From an uncultured Bacteroidales bacterium (GTDB lineage: Bacteria > Bacteroidota > Bacteroidia > Bacteroidales > Bacteroidaceae), in assembly GCA_902763865.1 (NCBI GenBank), contig CACWTR010000001.1:55721-119720 (forward strand): a stretch of DNA of 64,000 bases. Direction: 5' to 3'. The notes beneath the pieces were generated by a model. The model was not told where the DNA came from, ran no database searches, and saw only the letters and a program-made list of their open reading frames with translations. Within the stretch, counting starts at the first letter, position 1. Each line of letters begins with the position of its first letter. Position numbers and translations under genes: made by a program. Shown one piece after another: positions 8,829-18,546 of this stretch.

Positions 8829-10166
8829 TCAGAAGTTATACGTCAGTCCGAGGCTGAGCCACTCCTTGAACATCATGTATGTGCCGTCGTGGTTCTCGCC
8901 GGAACGGTATCTTTCATTGCTGTTGTCAAAGCGTGGGTAGAGGTACATCCTTGCCGTAATGAGCTTTGTGACGCTGAACTCGATTGTGTTCTCCCATTCC
9001 CAGATGTTGTAGTCGAAGTTGGTCATCCAATAGACGCGGCTTGACCACGCTATCTGCTTGCAGATTTGCCAGCGCGTGTTCAGCGTAATGTTAGGACCGA
9101 AGGTTGTCCTGGAGTGGTGACCTTTCTCGAGGCCAAAGTTCGTGACAAGGGTGTCAGCCCCCACATACAGAATCTTCATGGCAAGGGGAGCCACGTTGAG
9201 CGTGCCAGTGAACTGCTTCTTCTTGCCCCAGGCAATCTCGTACTTCATACCGGGTGCTATGGTCACCTCGAGGGGAGAGAATATCTTGGAGATCATCACA
9301 TCCTTGTTGCTCTGATAGTTGGGCACAATCTGAGTCTGAAGGATGACCTGCAATGAATAGTACAGGCTCTTCCATGCTCTGTAGCCGGCGTTGGTGGTGT
9401 AGCGGAGCAGGTTGTTGGTGGGGCGGAAGGAATGGACCTTGTCGCTCTCCGTTGTCTGGAAACCGAGCTGGGCATCCAGTGTATTGTCCCAACTTATCTT
9501 GCGCTGGTCATTGTATTTGGCATTGAGCGTAAGCGTGACGAAACCGGACTGGTTGGACTCACCGCCCTTGTACCAGTTGCTCGAGAAGTAGTTTTGGCTG
9601 AATTGCACTGATGTGCTGCCTGAGAACCTCCAGAAGTTGGGGCGACGCGTGATAACCTCTACCGGCTCGTCCATCGTCGGTGTCAGTGTCGCATCATTGA
9701 TTTTCTCGGCCAGCTTATCGTGGGAATTCAGTTTGTCGTTCACGTCGCTGCGGATTGCAGACTGTTCCCTCAGGTCGGACTCTGTCTGCGTCACCAGCCA
9801 GGGAGTCCGCGTGTAGAGCGACGAGAGCATTTTCCTGGTTGAAAAGAGGCGCTGCAGCTGCGGGTCAGCAGTTGTAGAGTCTGCCCTGCTCATCATCTGG
9901 TGCAAGGGCGATTCATAGAGTGTTGGCTGAGTAAGAATCTGGAAATAATATGCGTTGGGAGTAGTCTGGGGAGTGACATTGTTCAGCGAGTCACGTTCCT
10001 TGACCAGCGACTCAAGGGCCGACAGGTATCGTTTCACCACCTGACTGGTATCTGCCTGTCCCCCGCCTTGCATCGTCGCAGGAGGAATCGCACCCTCTCT
10101 CCTTTGGGCCTTGCTTGCCCCCAGAGCGACAAAGAGGATGCAAAAAAGTAGTGTCAGACGCTTCAT
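8829..10166 (-). CDS. DUF3078 domain-containing outer-membrane protein
   Basis: A secreted, probably outer-membrane beta-barrel protein of the Bacteroidota DUF3078 family; 445 residues, unknown function. The signal peptide is MKRLTLLFCILFVALGASKA. The DUF3078 barrel begins near FWRFSGSTSVQFSQNYFSSN and WYKGGESNQ, and continues with alternating-residue strands to a terminal aromatic (SLGLTYNF), as expected for BAM substrates. The ATG at 10166 is chosen because the promoter -7 box TATCTTTG (10183-10190, minus) lies between it and the more upstream in-frame start at 10205. The promoter region is divergent from yidC. Confidence 0.86.
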   Translation of the reverse strand: MKRLTLLFCILFVALGASKAQRREGAIPPATMQGGGQADTSQVVKRYLSALESLVKERDSLNNVTPQTTPNAYYFQILTQPTLYESPLHQMMSRADSTTADPQLQRLFSTRKMLSSLYTRTPWLVTQTESDLREQSAIRSDVNDKLNSHDKLAEKINDATLTPTMDEPVEVITRRPNFWRFSGSTSVQFSQNYFSSNWYKGGESNQSGFVTLTLNAKYNDQRKISWDNTLDAQLGFQTTESDKVHSFRPTNNLLRYTTNAGYRAWKSLYYSLQVILQTQIVPNYQSNKDVMISKIFSPLEVTIAPGMKYEIAWGKKKQFTGTLNVAPLAMKILYVGADTLVTNFGLEKGHHSRTTFGPNITLNTRWQICKQIAWSSRVYWMTNFDYNIWEWENTIEFSVTKLITARMYLYPRFDNSNERYRSGENHDGTYMMFKEWLSLGLTYNF

Positions 10167-10182
10167 TTGTTCTAAATTTGTG

Positions 10183-10190
10183 CAAAGATA
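10183..10190 (-). promoter_or_regulatory. Promoter -7 box TATCTTTG for the DUF3078 gene
   Basis: Minus-strand match to TAnnTTTG, 17 bp upstream of the ATG at 10166, in the divergent DUF3078/yidC intergenic region. Confidence 0.65.
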
Positions 10191-10235
10191 GGAAAATATG
10201 TTCATAGTTCATAGTCCACAGTCCATATTTTTTCG

Positions 10236-10243
10236 TAACTTTG
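10236..10243 (+). promoter_or_regulatory. Promoter -7 box TAACTTTG for yidC
   Basis: TAACTTTG lies 72 bp upstream of the YidC ATG at 10316. The open frame runs upstream to 10241, inside this box, so the shorter start is the real one. Confidence 0.65.
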
Positions 10244-10315
10244 CGCCTTGTTGGAGAAAGGACACAGGAAAGGACACTCCAAAATAAGCAATCAAACAGC
10301 AAAACACAAAACAAA

Positions 10316-12166
10316 ATGGATAAAAACACAATTACAGGATTTGTGCTTATTGCACTTGTTGTCATTGGATTCAGTTGGTACAGCCAGCCGAGCCGCGAAG
10401 AACTGGAGGCAATGGCACAGCGGGACAGCATCGCTGCGGTGGAAAGACAGAAACAGGAGGCTGCTGCCAAAGCCCAAACAGCCAAGACAGAAATCAAGAA
10501 GGCAATTGCGGACAGCAGCGCACTCTTCTTCATGCAGCAAGCAGGCGAGGGACAACGCATCGTCCTTCAAAACGAAAAGGTCAAAATTGGCCTCAACAGC
10601 AAGGGCGCCGTCGTGGAAGATGCCGAGATTATCGGTTACAAGAGCCGCCGCAGGGATGGCGACGTTGTCATCCTTGGCAAGGAAGATGCCAACATGAAAC
10701 TGACGCTGCCCCTCAAGGAAGAGAACATTTGCCTAAGCGACCTTTGCTTCGACATTACAGAGCAGACAGACAACAACGTTACCTTTACCGTAGAGCAGGA
10801 AGGCAAGCAGCTGCAAGTGCGCTACACGCTTCGCCCCGATGCCTACATGCTCGACATGGAAATCACGACGAAGGGCTTGGAAGGCATGACGATGCCCGGA
10901 CAGTCCGCCCTGCTCCTGGACTGGAAGGCCACCATCCTGCAGCAGGAGAAAGGTGCCGACTTCGAGAACCGCTACAGCTCTCTCACCTACAAGCGGCAGG
11001 ACAAGGGCGTGAAGCATCTTGCCGAGACAAGCAACGAGACGAAGACACCCGAGGAGCCCCTCGAATGGATTGCCTTCAAGAACCAGTTCTTCAGTGCCGT
11101 CCTTATTGCCGAAAAGCCCATGACCAAGGCTACGCTCACCACGACGCAGCCCGGCGACGGCTACGAAGGCTGGCTCAAGGAGTACGAAGCCACGGCAGAG
11201 ATTGCCTTCGATGCCAGCAAGCCGACACACCTGCAAATGTACCTTGGCCCGAATGACTTCCACATCCTCAAGGAGCACAGCGAGATGACGGCCTACGGCT
11301 CCAAGGCCGACCTCGACGAGCTGGTCTATCTCGGTTGGTGGATATTCCGCTTCATCAACCGCTGGTCCATCCTCTACATCTTCGACTGGCTCAAGGCACT
11401 CGGCCTGCCTATGGGCATCGTGCTGCTCCTGCTCACGGTCATCGTCAAGATAGCCGTCTATCCCACACAGAAGAAGAGCTACCTAAGCAGTGCCAAGATG
11501 CGCGTGCTCAAGCCGAAGCTTGACGAGCTCAACAAGCAGTACCCCAACCCCGACCAGGCCATGCAGAAGCAACAGGCCATGATGCAGCTCTACAGCCAGT
11601 ACGGCGTCAGCCCGATGGGAGGCTGTCTGCCGATGCTCATCCAGGCTCCCATCTGGTTGGCCCTCTTCAACTTCATCCCCAATGCCATCGACCTTCGCGG
11701 CGAGAGCTTCCTCTGGGCCGACGACCTCAGTGCCTACGACGACCTCATCCGCTGGAACGCAGACCTCCCGCTCATCGGCAACCACCTGAGCATCTTCTGC
11801 GTGCTCTTCTCTGCCACGAACCTCATCAACACATGGATCTCGATGCGCCAGCAGCAGAACCAGTTCACAGGCGAGCAGGCGCAGCAGATGAAGATGATGC
11901 AGTGGATGATGTACCTCATGCCGCTCATGTTCTTCTTCATCTTCAACGGTTACAGCAGCGGCCTGAGCTACTACTACTTCGTATCCGGCCTGCTCAGCAT
12001 CATCACGATGTGGTACCTGCGTTGGTCAACGGACGACAAGAAGCTTCTTGCCGGCCTTGAAGCTTACCATGCACTGCACAAGAACGATCCCAAGAAGACC
12101 TCCGGCCTGCAGGCTCGCCTCGAGGCTCTGCAGAAGATGCAGGAACAACAAAAAGGGAAAAGGTGA
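10316..12166 (+). CDS. yidC: Membrane protein insertase YidC
   Basis: Inner-membrane insertase that integrates and folds membrane proteins, alone or with SecYEG; 616 residues, gram-negative type. The first transmembrane helix is at about residues 5-22 (ITGFVLIALVVIGFSWYS). A large periplasmic beta-sandwich domain occupies about 60-340. The conserved C-terminal insertase region starts near LGLPMGIVLLLLTVIVKIAV and continues with YPTQKKSYLSSAKMRVLKPK and MGGCLPMLIQAPIWLALFNF. The tail is basic (KMQEQQKGKR). The ATG at 10316 is chosen because it starts MDKNTITGF and lies downstream of the -7 box. The next gene, an S9 peptidase lipoprotein, starts 21 bp later and is likely cotranscribed. Confidence 0.96.
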   Translation: MDKNTITGFVLIALVVIGFSWYSQPSREELEAMAQRDSIAAVERQKQEAAAKAQTAKTEIKKAIADSSALFFMQQAGEGQRIVLQNEKVKIGLNSKGAVVEDAEIIGYKSRRRDGDVVILGKEDANMKLTLPLKEENICLSDLCFDITEQTDNNVTFTVEQEGKQLQVRYTLRPDAYMLDMEITTKGLEGMTMPGQSALLLDWKATILQQEKGADFENRYSSLTYKRQDKGVKHLAETSNETKTPEEPLEWIAFKNQFFSAVLIAEKPMTKATLTTTQPGDGYEGWLKEYEATAEIAFDASKPTHLQMYLGPNDFHILKEHSEMTAYGSKADLDELVYLGWWIFRFINRWSILYIFDWLKALGLPMGIVLLLLTVIVKIAVYPTQKKSYLSSAKMRVLKPKLDELNKQYPNPDQAMQKQQAMMQLYSQYGVSPMGGCLPMLIQAPIWLALFNFIPNAIDLRGESFLWADDLSAYDDLIRWNADLPLIGNHLSIFCVLFSATNLINTWISMRQQQNQFTGEQAQQMKMMQWMMYLMPLMFFFIFNGYSSGLSYYYFVSGLLSIITMWYLRWSTDDKKLLAGLEAYHALHKNDPKKTSGLQARLEALQKMQEQQKGKR

Positions 12167-12187
12167 AAAATGGAAAAAGGAAAAAAC

Positions 12188-14377
12188 ATGAAAAAGATAA
12201 CGACGATTATGGCAGCGGCTTTATTGTGTGCGGCATGCGGCACACAGAAAGAAAGCGAAAAAGTCAACATTGAGAAGCAGACTATTCAGCTCGAGGGCGA
12301 CCTCATGACACCCGAGGCTCTTTGGGCCATGAGCCGCATCGGAGGCTACCAAGCCTCGCCCGACGGCAAGCACATTGCCTTCCAAATGGGCTATTACAGC
12401 GTAAAGGAAAACAAGAGCCACCAGGTCCTTTGGATGATGAACGCCGATGGCAGCGAGCAGAAGCAGCTGACCGCCGATGCCGAGAACGAGACCGACGTGC
12501 AGTGGCTCGACGACGGGACCATCGCCTTCCTCCGCGAAGGCGAAGTCTGGAAGATGAACCTCGACGGCTCCGGACGCAAGCAGATGAGCCAGACCGACGG
12601 GACTGTCGAAGGCTTCTCCTTTGCACCCGACGGCAAGAAGGTCATCCTCCTGAAGAGCATCGACTTCAACGAAATTATCGAGAAGCGTCCCGACGATCTT
12701 CCCAAAGCGACGGGCCGCGTCGTCAACGACCTGATGTATCGCCATTGGGACCACTATGTAGAGAGCATCCAGCATCCCTTCCTCTTCACCGTGGACAACG
12801 GTTCCGCCGTTGCCACCGACGGTCAGGACCTCCTCGACGGCCAGCCCTTCGAGTGCCCGATGGAGCCCTTCGGCGGCATTGAGCAACTGGCCTGGAGCCC
12901 CGACTCGAAGTCCATCGCCTTCACCTGTCGCTGCAAGACCGGCCTCAGCTACAGCATCTCGACCGACAGCGACATATTCCTTTACGACACAGAAACCAAG
13001 CAAACCACCAACCTCTGCAAGCCTGCAGACTATCAGGAACCTGCCATCGACCCCACCAAGACGATGAAAGGTCAGACCGTCAATATGCAGGAAGGGGACT
13101 TCAACGTCGGCTACGACACGAACCCGAAGTTCTCTCCCGACGGACGCTACGTGGCTTGGCTCTCGATGGAGCGCAACGGCTATGAGAGCGACCGCCAGCG
13201 CCTCTGCATCTGCGACCTGAAGGAAGGCACCAAGACCTACGTCACGGAGAGCCTCGACTCCAGCGTCGATGACTTCTGCTGGGCGCCTGATTCCTATACA
13301 TTATATTATATAGCGGTTTGGCACGCTATGGAGCACCTTTACCGCACAAACCTGAAGGGTGAAGTGGCACAGCTCACCGATGGTCATGCCTCTGCACAGT
13401 TCTTTGGCGACTTCGGCTCTCTCCAGATGCTGAATGAAGAAGAAATCCTTGCAGAGCGCCACAGTTTCTTTGCTCCTGCTGACCTCTATGTCGTCACGCC
13501 GAGCGAGAGTGGCAACGACACACGTATAAACCAGCTGACCGAGGTCAACAAAGACATCCTCAATCAGCTTGCTCAGCCTGGCATCGACATGCGTTGGGTC
13601 AAGACGACCGACGGAAAGGAGATGCTGACATGGATTGTCCTGCCGCCTCACTTCGACCCCACGAAGAAGTACCCCACGCTGCTCTTCTGCGAGGGCGGTC
13701 CGCAGAGTGCCGTCTCGCAGTTCTGGAGCTACCGCTGGAACTTTATGATTATGGCCTCGCAGGGCTACGTAGTCGTTGCCCCGAACCGTCGCGGTGTGCC
13801 GGGCTTCGGGCAGGAATGGCTCGAGGAAATCAGCGGCGACTGGACCGGACAGTGCATGCAGGACTACCTCTCCGCCATCGACGATGCCGTGGAGAACCTT
13901 CCCTACGTCGATAAGGACCGTCTCGGCGCTGTCGGAGCCTCGTTTGGTGGCTTCTCGGTCTATTATCTGGCAGGGCACCACGAAGGCCGCTTCAAGTGCT
14001 TCATCGCGCACGACGGTGCCTTCAACCTCGAGGCGATGTACACCGAGACGGAGGAGAACTGGTTCAGCAACTGGGAGTACGACGATGCCTACTGGAACAA
14101 GGACCAGACGGAACGCGCCCGCCGCACCTACGAGAACTCGCCGCACCGCTTCGTCGATAAGTGGGACACGCCCATCCTCTGCATTCACGGCGAGAAGGAC
14201 TACCGCATCAATGCCACGCAGGGCATGTCGGCCTTCAACGCCGCCCGCATGCGGGGCATCGAGGCGCAGCTGCTCATCTTCCCCGACGAGAACCACTGGG
14301 TGCTCAAGCCTCAGAACGGCATCCTCTGGCAGCGCACATTCTTCGCCTGGCTCGACAAGTGGCTGAAGGCTAAATAA
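12188..14377 (+). CDS. S9 family (prolyl oligopeptidase) peptidase, lipoprotein
   Basis: Predicted envelope-anchored serine peptidase of the S9 (DPP IV/acylaminoacyl peptidase) clan; 729 residues. The lipoprotein signal MKKITTIMAAALLCAAC puts the lipidated cysteine at residue 17. The N-terminal half is a WD40/PD40-like beta-propeller with repeats such as GGYQASPDGKHIAF, FSFAPDGKKV and AWSPDSKSIAF. The C-terminal alpha/beta hydrolase domain has the nucleophile motif GASFGG (Ser585), the acid in HGEKDYR (Asp671) and the base in DENHW (His703). It likely trims peptides in the periplasm or at the surface. The ATG at 12188 is preferred to 12170 because it gives a compact lipoprotein signal. It follows yidC by 21 bp and precedes the methyltransferase gene by 15 bp. 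Confidence 0.92.
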   Translation: MKKITTIMAAALLCAACGTQKESEKVNIEKQTIQLEGDLMTPEALWAMSRIGGYQASPDGKHIAFQMGYYSVKENKSHQVLWMMNADGSEQKQLTADAENETDVQWLDDGTIAFLREGEVWKMNLDGSGRKQMSQTDGTVEGFSFAPDGKKVILLKSIDFNEIIEKRPDDLPKATGRVVNDLMYRHWDHYVESIQHPFLFTVDNGSAVATDGQDLLDGQPFECPMEPFGGIEQLAWSPDSKSIAFTCRCKTGLSYSISTDSDIFLYDTETKQTTNLCKPADYQEPAIDPTKTMKGQTVNMQEGDFNVGYDTNPKFSPDGRYVAWLSMERNGYESDRQRLCICDLKEGTKTYVTESLDSSVDDFCWAPDSYTLYYIAVWHAMEHLYRTNLKGEVAQLTDGHASAQFFGDFGSLQMLNEEEILAERHSFFAPADLYVVTPSESGNDTRINQLTEVNKDILNQLAQPGIDMRWVKTTDGKEMLTWIVLPPHFDPTKKYPTLLFCEGGPQSAVSQFWSYRWNFMIMASQGYVVVAPNRRGVPGFGQEWLEEISGDWTGQCMQDYLSAIDDAVENLPYVDKDRLGAVGASFGGFSVYYLAGHHEGRFKCFIAHDGAFNLEAMYTETEENWFSNWEYDDAYWNKDQTERARRTYENSPHRFVDKWDTPILCIHGEKDYRINATQGMSAFNAARMRGIEAQLLIFPDENHWVLKPQNGILWQRTFFAWLDKWLKAK

Positions 14378-14392
14378 TATAAAAGATAACTT

Positions 14393-16777
14393 ATGAGCAG
14401 TGAGGTTAATTACAAGAAGGATTTCTGCCTGCATTACTTTGACGAAGGGTGTTGGCAGCTTGATGTGCTGAACAAAGTGGATGTGCTTCTGACGGACAAA
14501 AAGGGTCATGCCTTGCTGTATATCGAATCGAAGACATCCATCACAAATGAGGCAGACCATCGCAAAGCCATTGCTCAAATTATCCTTACTAACCACAAAC
14601 AAGATGCTATTCTGTCGCATGTTGCCCTTATCTATCGAAATGCGCGGGAAGAGGATGTGCTGGAATGGATAGACTGCTCGGACAACAGCGTGATGTACAA
14701 CAATGACATCAACTGGGAGAAAGAAAAGGCAAGCGAGCCCTCGAAAGATGCCATCAACCGCATCAACGACCGGGTGGCGGGAATGATAAGGGCTTTCACG
14801 GGCGAGGATGATATCAAGGCTGCATACGTACAGATAAAGAAAGGCAAAGAAGCTATCATCAACATAACGGAACGGAACTTTATCGTTATTTACAATCAAT
14901 GGAGGCAAGAGATAAAGTTCTATGAGCGAATCGATGATGAGCAAGATTACATCAACCTTTTCTTGGTTGACCTGCTCAACCGCGAGACATACGCCAAGTC
15001 GAATACCGAGCTGATACATGAAGGGACGAACCTCCTCAACTACCGCATAATGTTTGATAACGGTGAGATTGACGGCATCAAGTACAAAGGCTATCCCCTA
15101 TCATTCTATTATACGATAGAAGACAAGGCTCGCTATGATGCTTTCTGGAGCAAATTCAAGCGTCCACCACGGCAGGAAGACTTTATGAAAATAAAGGAGT
15201 ACAGCAATATGCTATACTCTGAAAGATATCGCCGCGATACAGGCGGCGAATATACTCCGTCATGCTTCGTAGAAAAGCAAAACGATATTTTGCGTGAGCA
15301 TTACAACATGGACGAGTTCATTGTATGCGACCCTTGCGCCGGAGTCGGCAATCTGGAAAATGAGTTCGGCAAGGACTTCAAGCAGCATTGTTATCTCTCA
15401 ACGTTGGTTCACATGGATGTGGACACATGCAGGATGAAGGGCTTTGACAATGCCATCCAGTTTGATTACTTTGCTGACATAGACGCACAGCCCAAGTGGA
15501 AATATCGCGGAGAAGAACTTGACATCCGGGAGATTGCCAGACGCGAAGGACGGAAGCTCATGGTGGTAATGAATCCGCCATACGTCAGACGCAAGGGCTT
15601 CAAGAACGACATGGCCATTGAGTTCTTCAACAAGGTAGTGCGGCTTCAACCGGACGTAATAGTATATTATTGTAAGACGGAGTTCTTCTTGCGTGATACC
15701 GTCCAGCACTATGTGCGCTCAAGCTATAAGGTCGTATCGCACATCTTCAGCAATGCCCAAAAGACATTCAAACTGTCCGAATGGCCTGTTAGTCAAGTTG
15801 TCTTCGACAAGGAGCGAGGAGAGGCTTTGACTGGCGAGTACATCAAAGCAGACCGCTATGAGTACAATCGTCGCACCCATCAACTCGACTATAAACAGAC
15901 ATATACTTACGACAATGTACGTCCGAATCTCTTGAAGGATTTGGAGAAGAATATCAAGAAAAACGCCAGCGGCATGAGACTTGGGCAATGGGCTAACGAC
16001 CATTACTGTGTAGTCGTCAGCAACAGGCATACCCATGCACAGTCGGTGACCACACGCAACCTTGGCTATACCATGCTGCTGAAGGGACTGAACTTCAACA
16101 CACATGCCAAGTACTATGAGACAAGCAACTTAATCTACAAGGGAGTAACGGAGGATATCGTTGGGGACCTGTATTCCGATTCCATCATGTTTTCCCTCTT
16201 CTACAAGGGATGTGACTTCTCCAACAAAGAAGGTGTCCGCAATTACATCGTGCCATTCACAGCAGACGAGCTGCATTGTTCCCCCAACGATCTCAATGTA
16301 CTTTTTCCCGAGGACTATTACGCAGAGCGATTCTCAGGTGAGCTGCCATTGGACAATGAAAACCTGTGGGAAGACGCTTTCGACTTCCGCAAATGGATTC
16401 GTCAGTACAAATTCTCGCAGGAGGCACTCGAACTGTATAATGCCGCTCTCGACATATTCTTGTTCTATCACCGCAACGACACATACCGGGACAAAGACTG
16501 GAACGACAGCTTCTACGACATAACGAATGCCATCATGGGTAAGAGTTCAGCCGGCTATCAAGAGGTGAGCAAACGGAATGACCGTCGCATGACTCGTGTC
16601 AGGACGGCTAAAGGGACGCATGGCTTCAGCCGTAGCTCTATACGTTATGTTGTTCCAAAGGAGGACATTCCCGTTTTCATGCGCTTCTTTGACGCTCGCG
16701 ATGTTCTTGCCAGGAAGATAAACCGTCAGCTTGTCGGACAAGGCCTTATGCTATGGGAGCGTGAGAATATATATTGA
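14393..16777 (+). CDS. Single-chain N6-adenine DNA methyltransferase with PD-(D/E)xK-like N terminus (type IIG-like)
   Basis: A 794-residue protein with the SAM-binding motif DPCAGVGN (residues 313-320) and the catalytic motif NPPY (394-397) of gamma-class N6-adenine methyltransferases. They are preceded by GGEYTPSCFVEKQNDIL, like the GEFFTP segment of type I/IIG enzymes. The N terminus has VDVLLTDKKGHALLYIESKT, in which Asp30 and Glu45-x-Lys47 fit a PD-(D/E)xK nuclease core. The remaining about 300 C-terminal residues would be the target-recognition region. This order (nuclease, helical linker, methylase, TRD) is that of type IIG restriction-modification proteins. No separate restriction or specificity gene is adjacent. 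The codons look more AT-rich than the flanking genes, which suggests acquisition. The methyltransferase is confident, the nuclease is inferred. Confidence 0.82.
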   Translation: MSSEVNYKKDFCLHYFDEGCWQLDVLNKVDVLLTDKKGHALLYIESKTSITNEADHRKAIAQIILTNHKQDAILSHVALIYRNAREEDVLEWIDCSDNSVMYNNDINWEKEKASEPSKDAINRINDRVAGMIRAFTGEDDIKAAYVQIKKGKEAIINITERNFIVIYNQWRQEIKFYERIDDEQDYINLFLVDLLNRETYAKSNTELIHEGTNLLNYRIMFDNGEIDGIKYKGYPLSFYYTIEDKARYDAFWSKFKRPPRQEDFMKIKEYSNMLYSERYRRDTGGEYTPSCFVEKQNDILREHYNMDEFIVCDPCAGVGNLENEFGKDFKQHCYLSTLVHMDVDTCRMKGFDNAIQFDYFADIDAQPKWKYRGEELDIREIARREGRKLMVVMNPPYVRRKGFKNDMAIEFFNKVVRLQPDVIVYYCKTEFFLRDTVQHYVRSSYKVVSHIFSNAQKTFKLSEWPVSQVVFDKERGEALTGEYIKADRYEYNRRTHQLDYKQTYTYDNVRPNLLKDLEKNIKKNASGMRLGQWANDHYCVVVSNRHTHAQSVTTRNLGYTMLLKGLNFNTHAKYYETSNLIYKGVTEDIVGDLYSDSIMFSLFYKGCDFSNKEGVRNYIVPFTADELHCSPNDLNVLFPEDYYAERFSGELPLDNENLWEDAFDFRKWIRQYKFSQEALELYNAALDIFLFYHRNDTYRDKDWNDSFYDITNAIMGKSSAGYQEVSKRNDRRMTRVRTAKGTHGFSRSSIRYVVPKEDIPVFMRFFDARDVLARKINRQLVGQGLMLWERENIY

Positions 16778-16842
16778 CTACAGTTTCCGAGTAAGGTAGA
16801 AATACGTCTTAATTCTAAATTTTAACATCTTTTCGATAAATT

Positions 16843-18462
16843 ATGACAGCAATTCAAAAGACTCTCCGCGACAGCGCTGGCATGCGCTGGACGGCTTTGC
16901 TGCTCTTGGCGCTTGCCATGTTCTGCAGCTACATCTTCATGGACATCCTTTCCCCCATTAAAGACCTGATGCAAGAGACAAGGGGATGGGACAGTACAGC
17001 CTTCGGCACGATGCAGGGTTCCGAGGTCTTCCTCAACGTCTTTGCCTTCTTCCTCATCTTCGCAGGCATCATCCTCGACAAGATGGGTGTCCGCTTCACG
17101 ATGGTTCTCTCCACGGTGGTGATGCTCGTCGGTGCCTGCATCAAGTGGTATGCCGTTGCCGACGGCTTTGCGGGCAGCAGCCTGGAGGCTTGGTTCACGG
17201 ACCACCTGAACTACATTCCCGTCTTCGACGAGCTGGGCGTGTCGCCCTTCTACGAGGGGATGCCAGCCTCCGCCAAGTTTGCTGCCTGCGGATTTATGAT
17301 ATTCGGCTGTGGCGTGGAGATGGCTGGCATTACCGTCAGCCGCGGTATCGTCAAGTGGTTCAAAGGCCGCGAGATGGCACTGGCTATGGGCAGCGAGATG
17401 GCACTGGCCCGCCTGGGCGTGGCTACCTGCATGATCTTCTCGCCCTTCTTTGCCCGCCTGGGCGGTCAGGTCAGCGTCTCGCGTTCCGTTGCCTTCGGCG
17501 TCGTGCTGATGTGCATTGCCCTCATCATGAGCGTGGTCTATTTCTTCATGGACAGCAAGCTCGACTCGCAGACCGGCGAGGCCGAGGAGAAGGACGACCC
17601 CTTCAAGGTGAGCGACCTGGGGCAGATACTCACCTCGAGCGGCTTCTGGCTCGTAGCTTTGCTCTGCGTGCTCTACTACAGCGCCATCTTCCCCTTCCAG
17701 AAATATGCGGTGAACATGCTGCAGTGCAACCTGACGCTGACGCCTCCCGATGCCGATTCCTTCTGGGCACAGCCCGATGTGACCATCGTGCAGTACGTCA
17801 TCATGCTCTTCGTGGCAGCAACGGGCTTCGCCAGCAACTTCCAGAAGAAGAACGCCAGCCGGTTATGCCTGCTCTGCGTCAGCATCCTTGCCCTCGTCTG
17901 CTACTGCTACATGGGCTATATGCGGCAGAGTGCCGAGAGCATCTTTGCCGTCTTCCCCTTGCTGGCCGTGCTCATCACGCCTATCCTGGGCAGCTATGTC
18001 GATCATAAGGGCAAGGCAGCCTCCATGCTCATCCTGGGTTCGCTGCTGCTCATCTTCTGCCACCTGACGTTTGCTTTCGTGCTGCCGCTGTTCAAGGATT
18101 CAGCCGTGGGCGGCATCGTCATTGCCTACGTCACCATCCTTGTTCTGGGCAGCAGTTTCTCGCTGGTACCTGCATCGCTGTGGCCCAGCGTGCCCAAGCT
18201 GGTGGATGCCAAGGTCATCGGCTCAGCCTATGCACTCATCTTCTGGATTCAGAACATCGGCCTGTGGCTTTTCCCGTTGCTCATCGGCAAGGTGCTGGAC
18301 GCCACGAACCCCGGTGTCACCGACCCCACCAAGTTCAACTACACGGCTCCGCTGGTCATGCTGGCCTGCCTCGGCGTGGCAGCCCTGCTGCTGGGCTTTG
18401 TGCTGAAGGTGGTCGATAAGAAGAAGGGCCTCGGACTGGAACAGCCCAACATCAAGAGCTGA
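16843..18462 (+). CDS. MFS transporter
   Basis: An inner-membrane secondary transporter of the major facilitator superfamily, 539 residues with about 12 hydrophobic helices. The helix 2-3 loop carries a variant of the MFS motif, DKMGVRFTMV. A long extracytoplasmic insertion follows helix 3 (WYAVADGFAGSS to GVSPFYEGMP). The substrate cannot be inferred from sequence alone; family members of this length in Bacteroidota are annotated simply as MFS or nitrate/oxalate-like carriers. It begins 65 bp after the methyltransferase stop; no TAnnTTTG box was seen in that gap. A strong terminator follows at 18505-18546. Confidence 0.88.
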   Translation: MTAIQKTLRDSAGMRWTALLLLALAMFCSYIFMDILSPIKDLMQETRGWDSTAFGTMQGSEVFLNVFAFFLIFAGIILDKMGVRFTMVLSTVVMLVGACIKWYAVADGFAGSSLEAWFTDHLNYIPVFDELGVSPFYEGMPASAKFAACGFMIFGCGVEMAGITVSRGIVKWFKGREMALAMGSEMALARLGVATCMIFSPFFARLGGQVSVSRSVAFGVVLMCIALIMSVVYFFMDSKLDSQTGEAEEKDDPFKVSDLGQILTSSGFWLVALLCVLYYSAIFPFQKYAVNMLQCNLTLTPPDADSFWAQPDVTIVQYVIMLFVAATGFASNFQKKNASRLCLLCVSILALVCYCYMGYMRQSAESIFAVFPLLAVLITPILGSYVDHKGKAASMLILGSLLLIFCHLTFAFVLPLFKDSAVGGIVIAYVTILVLGSSFSLVPASLWPSVPKLVDAKVIGSAYALIFWIQNIGLWLFPLLIGKVLDATNPGVTDPTKFNYTAPLVMLACLGVAALLLGFVLKVVDKKKGLGLEQPNIKS

Positions 18463-18504
18463 ACGTCGGCAACAGGCTGGAAAAACAGCACACCGAACCA
18501 TGAC

Positions 18505-18546
18505 AGGAAGTAAGCAAAACGGGATTTTTGCTTACTTCCTGCTTTT
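18505..18546 (+). terminator. Rho-independent terminator after the MFS gene
   Basis: A perfect 15-bp stem (18505-18519 with 18526-18540) with a 6-nt loop is followed by GCTTTTTG. It lies 42 bp after the MFS stop. Confidence 0.9.
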
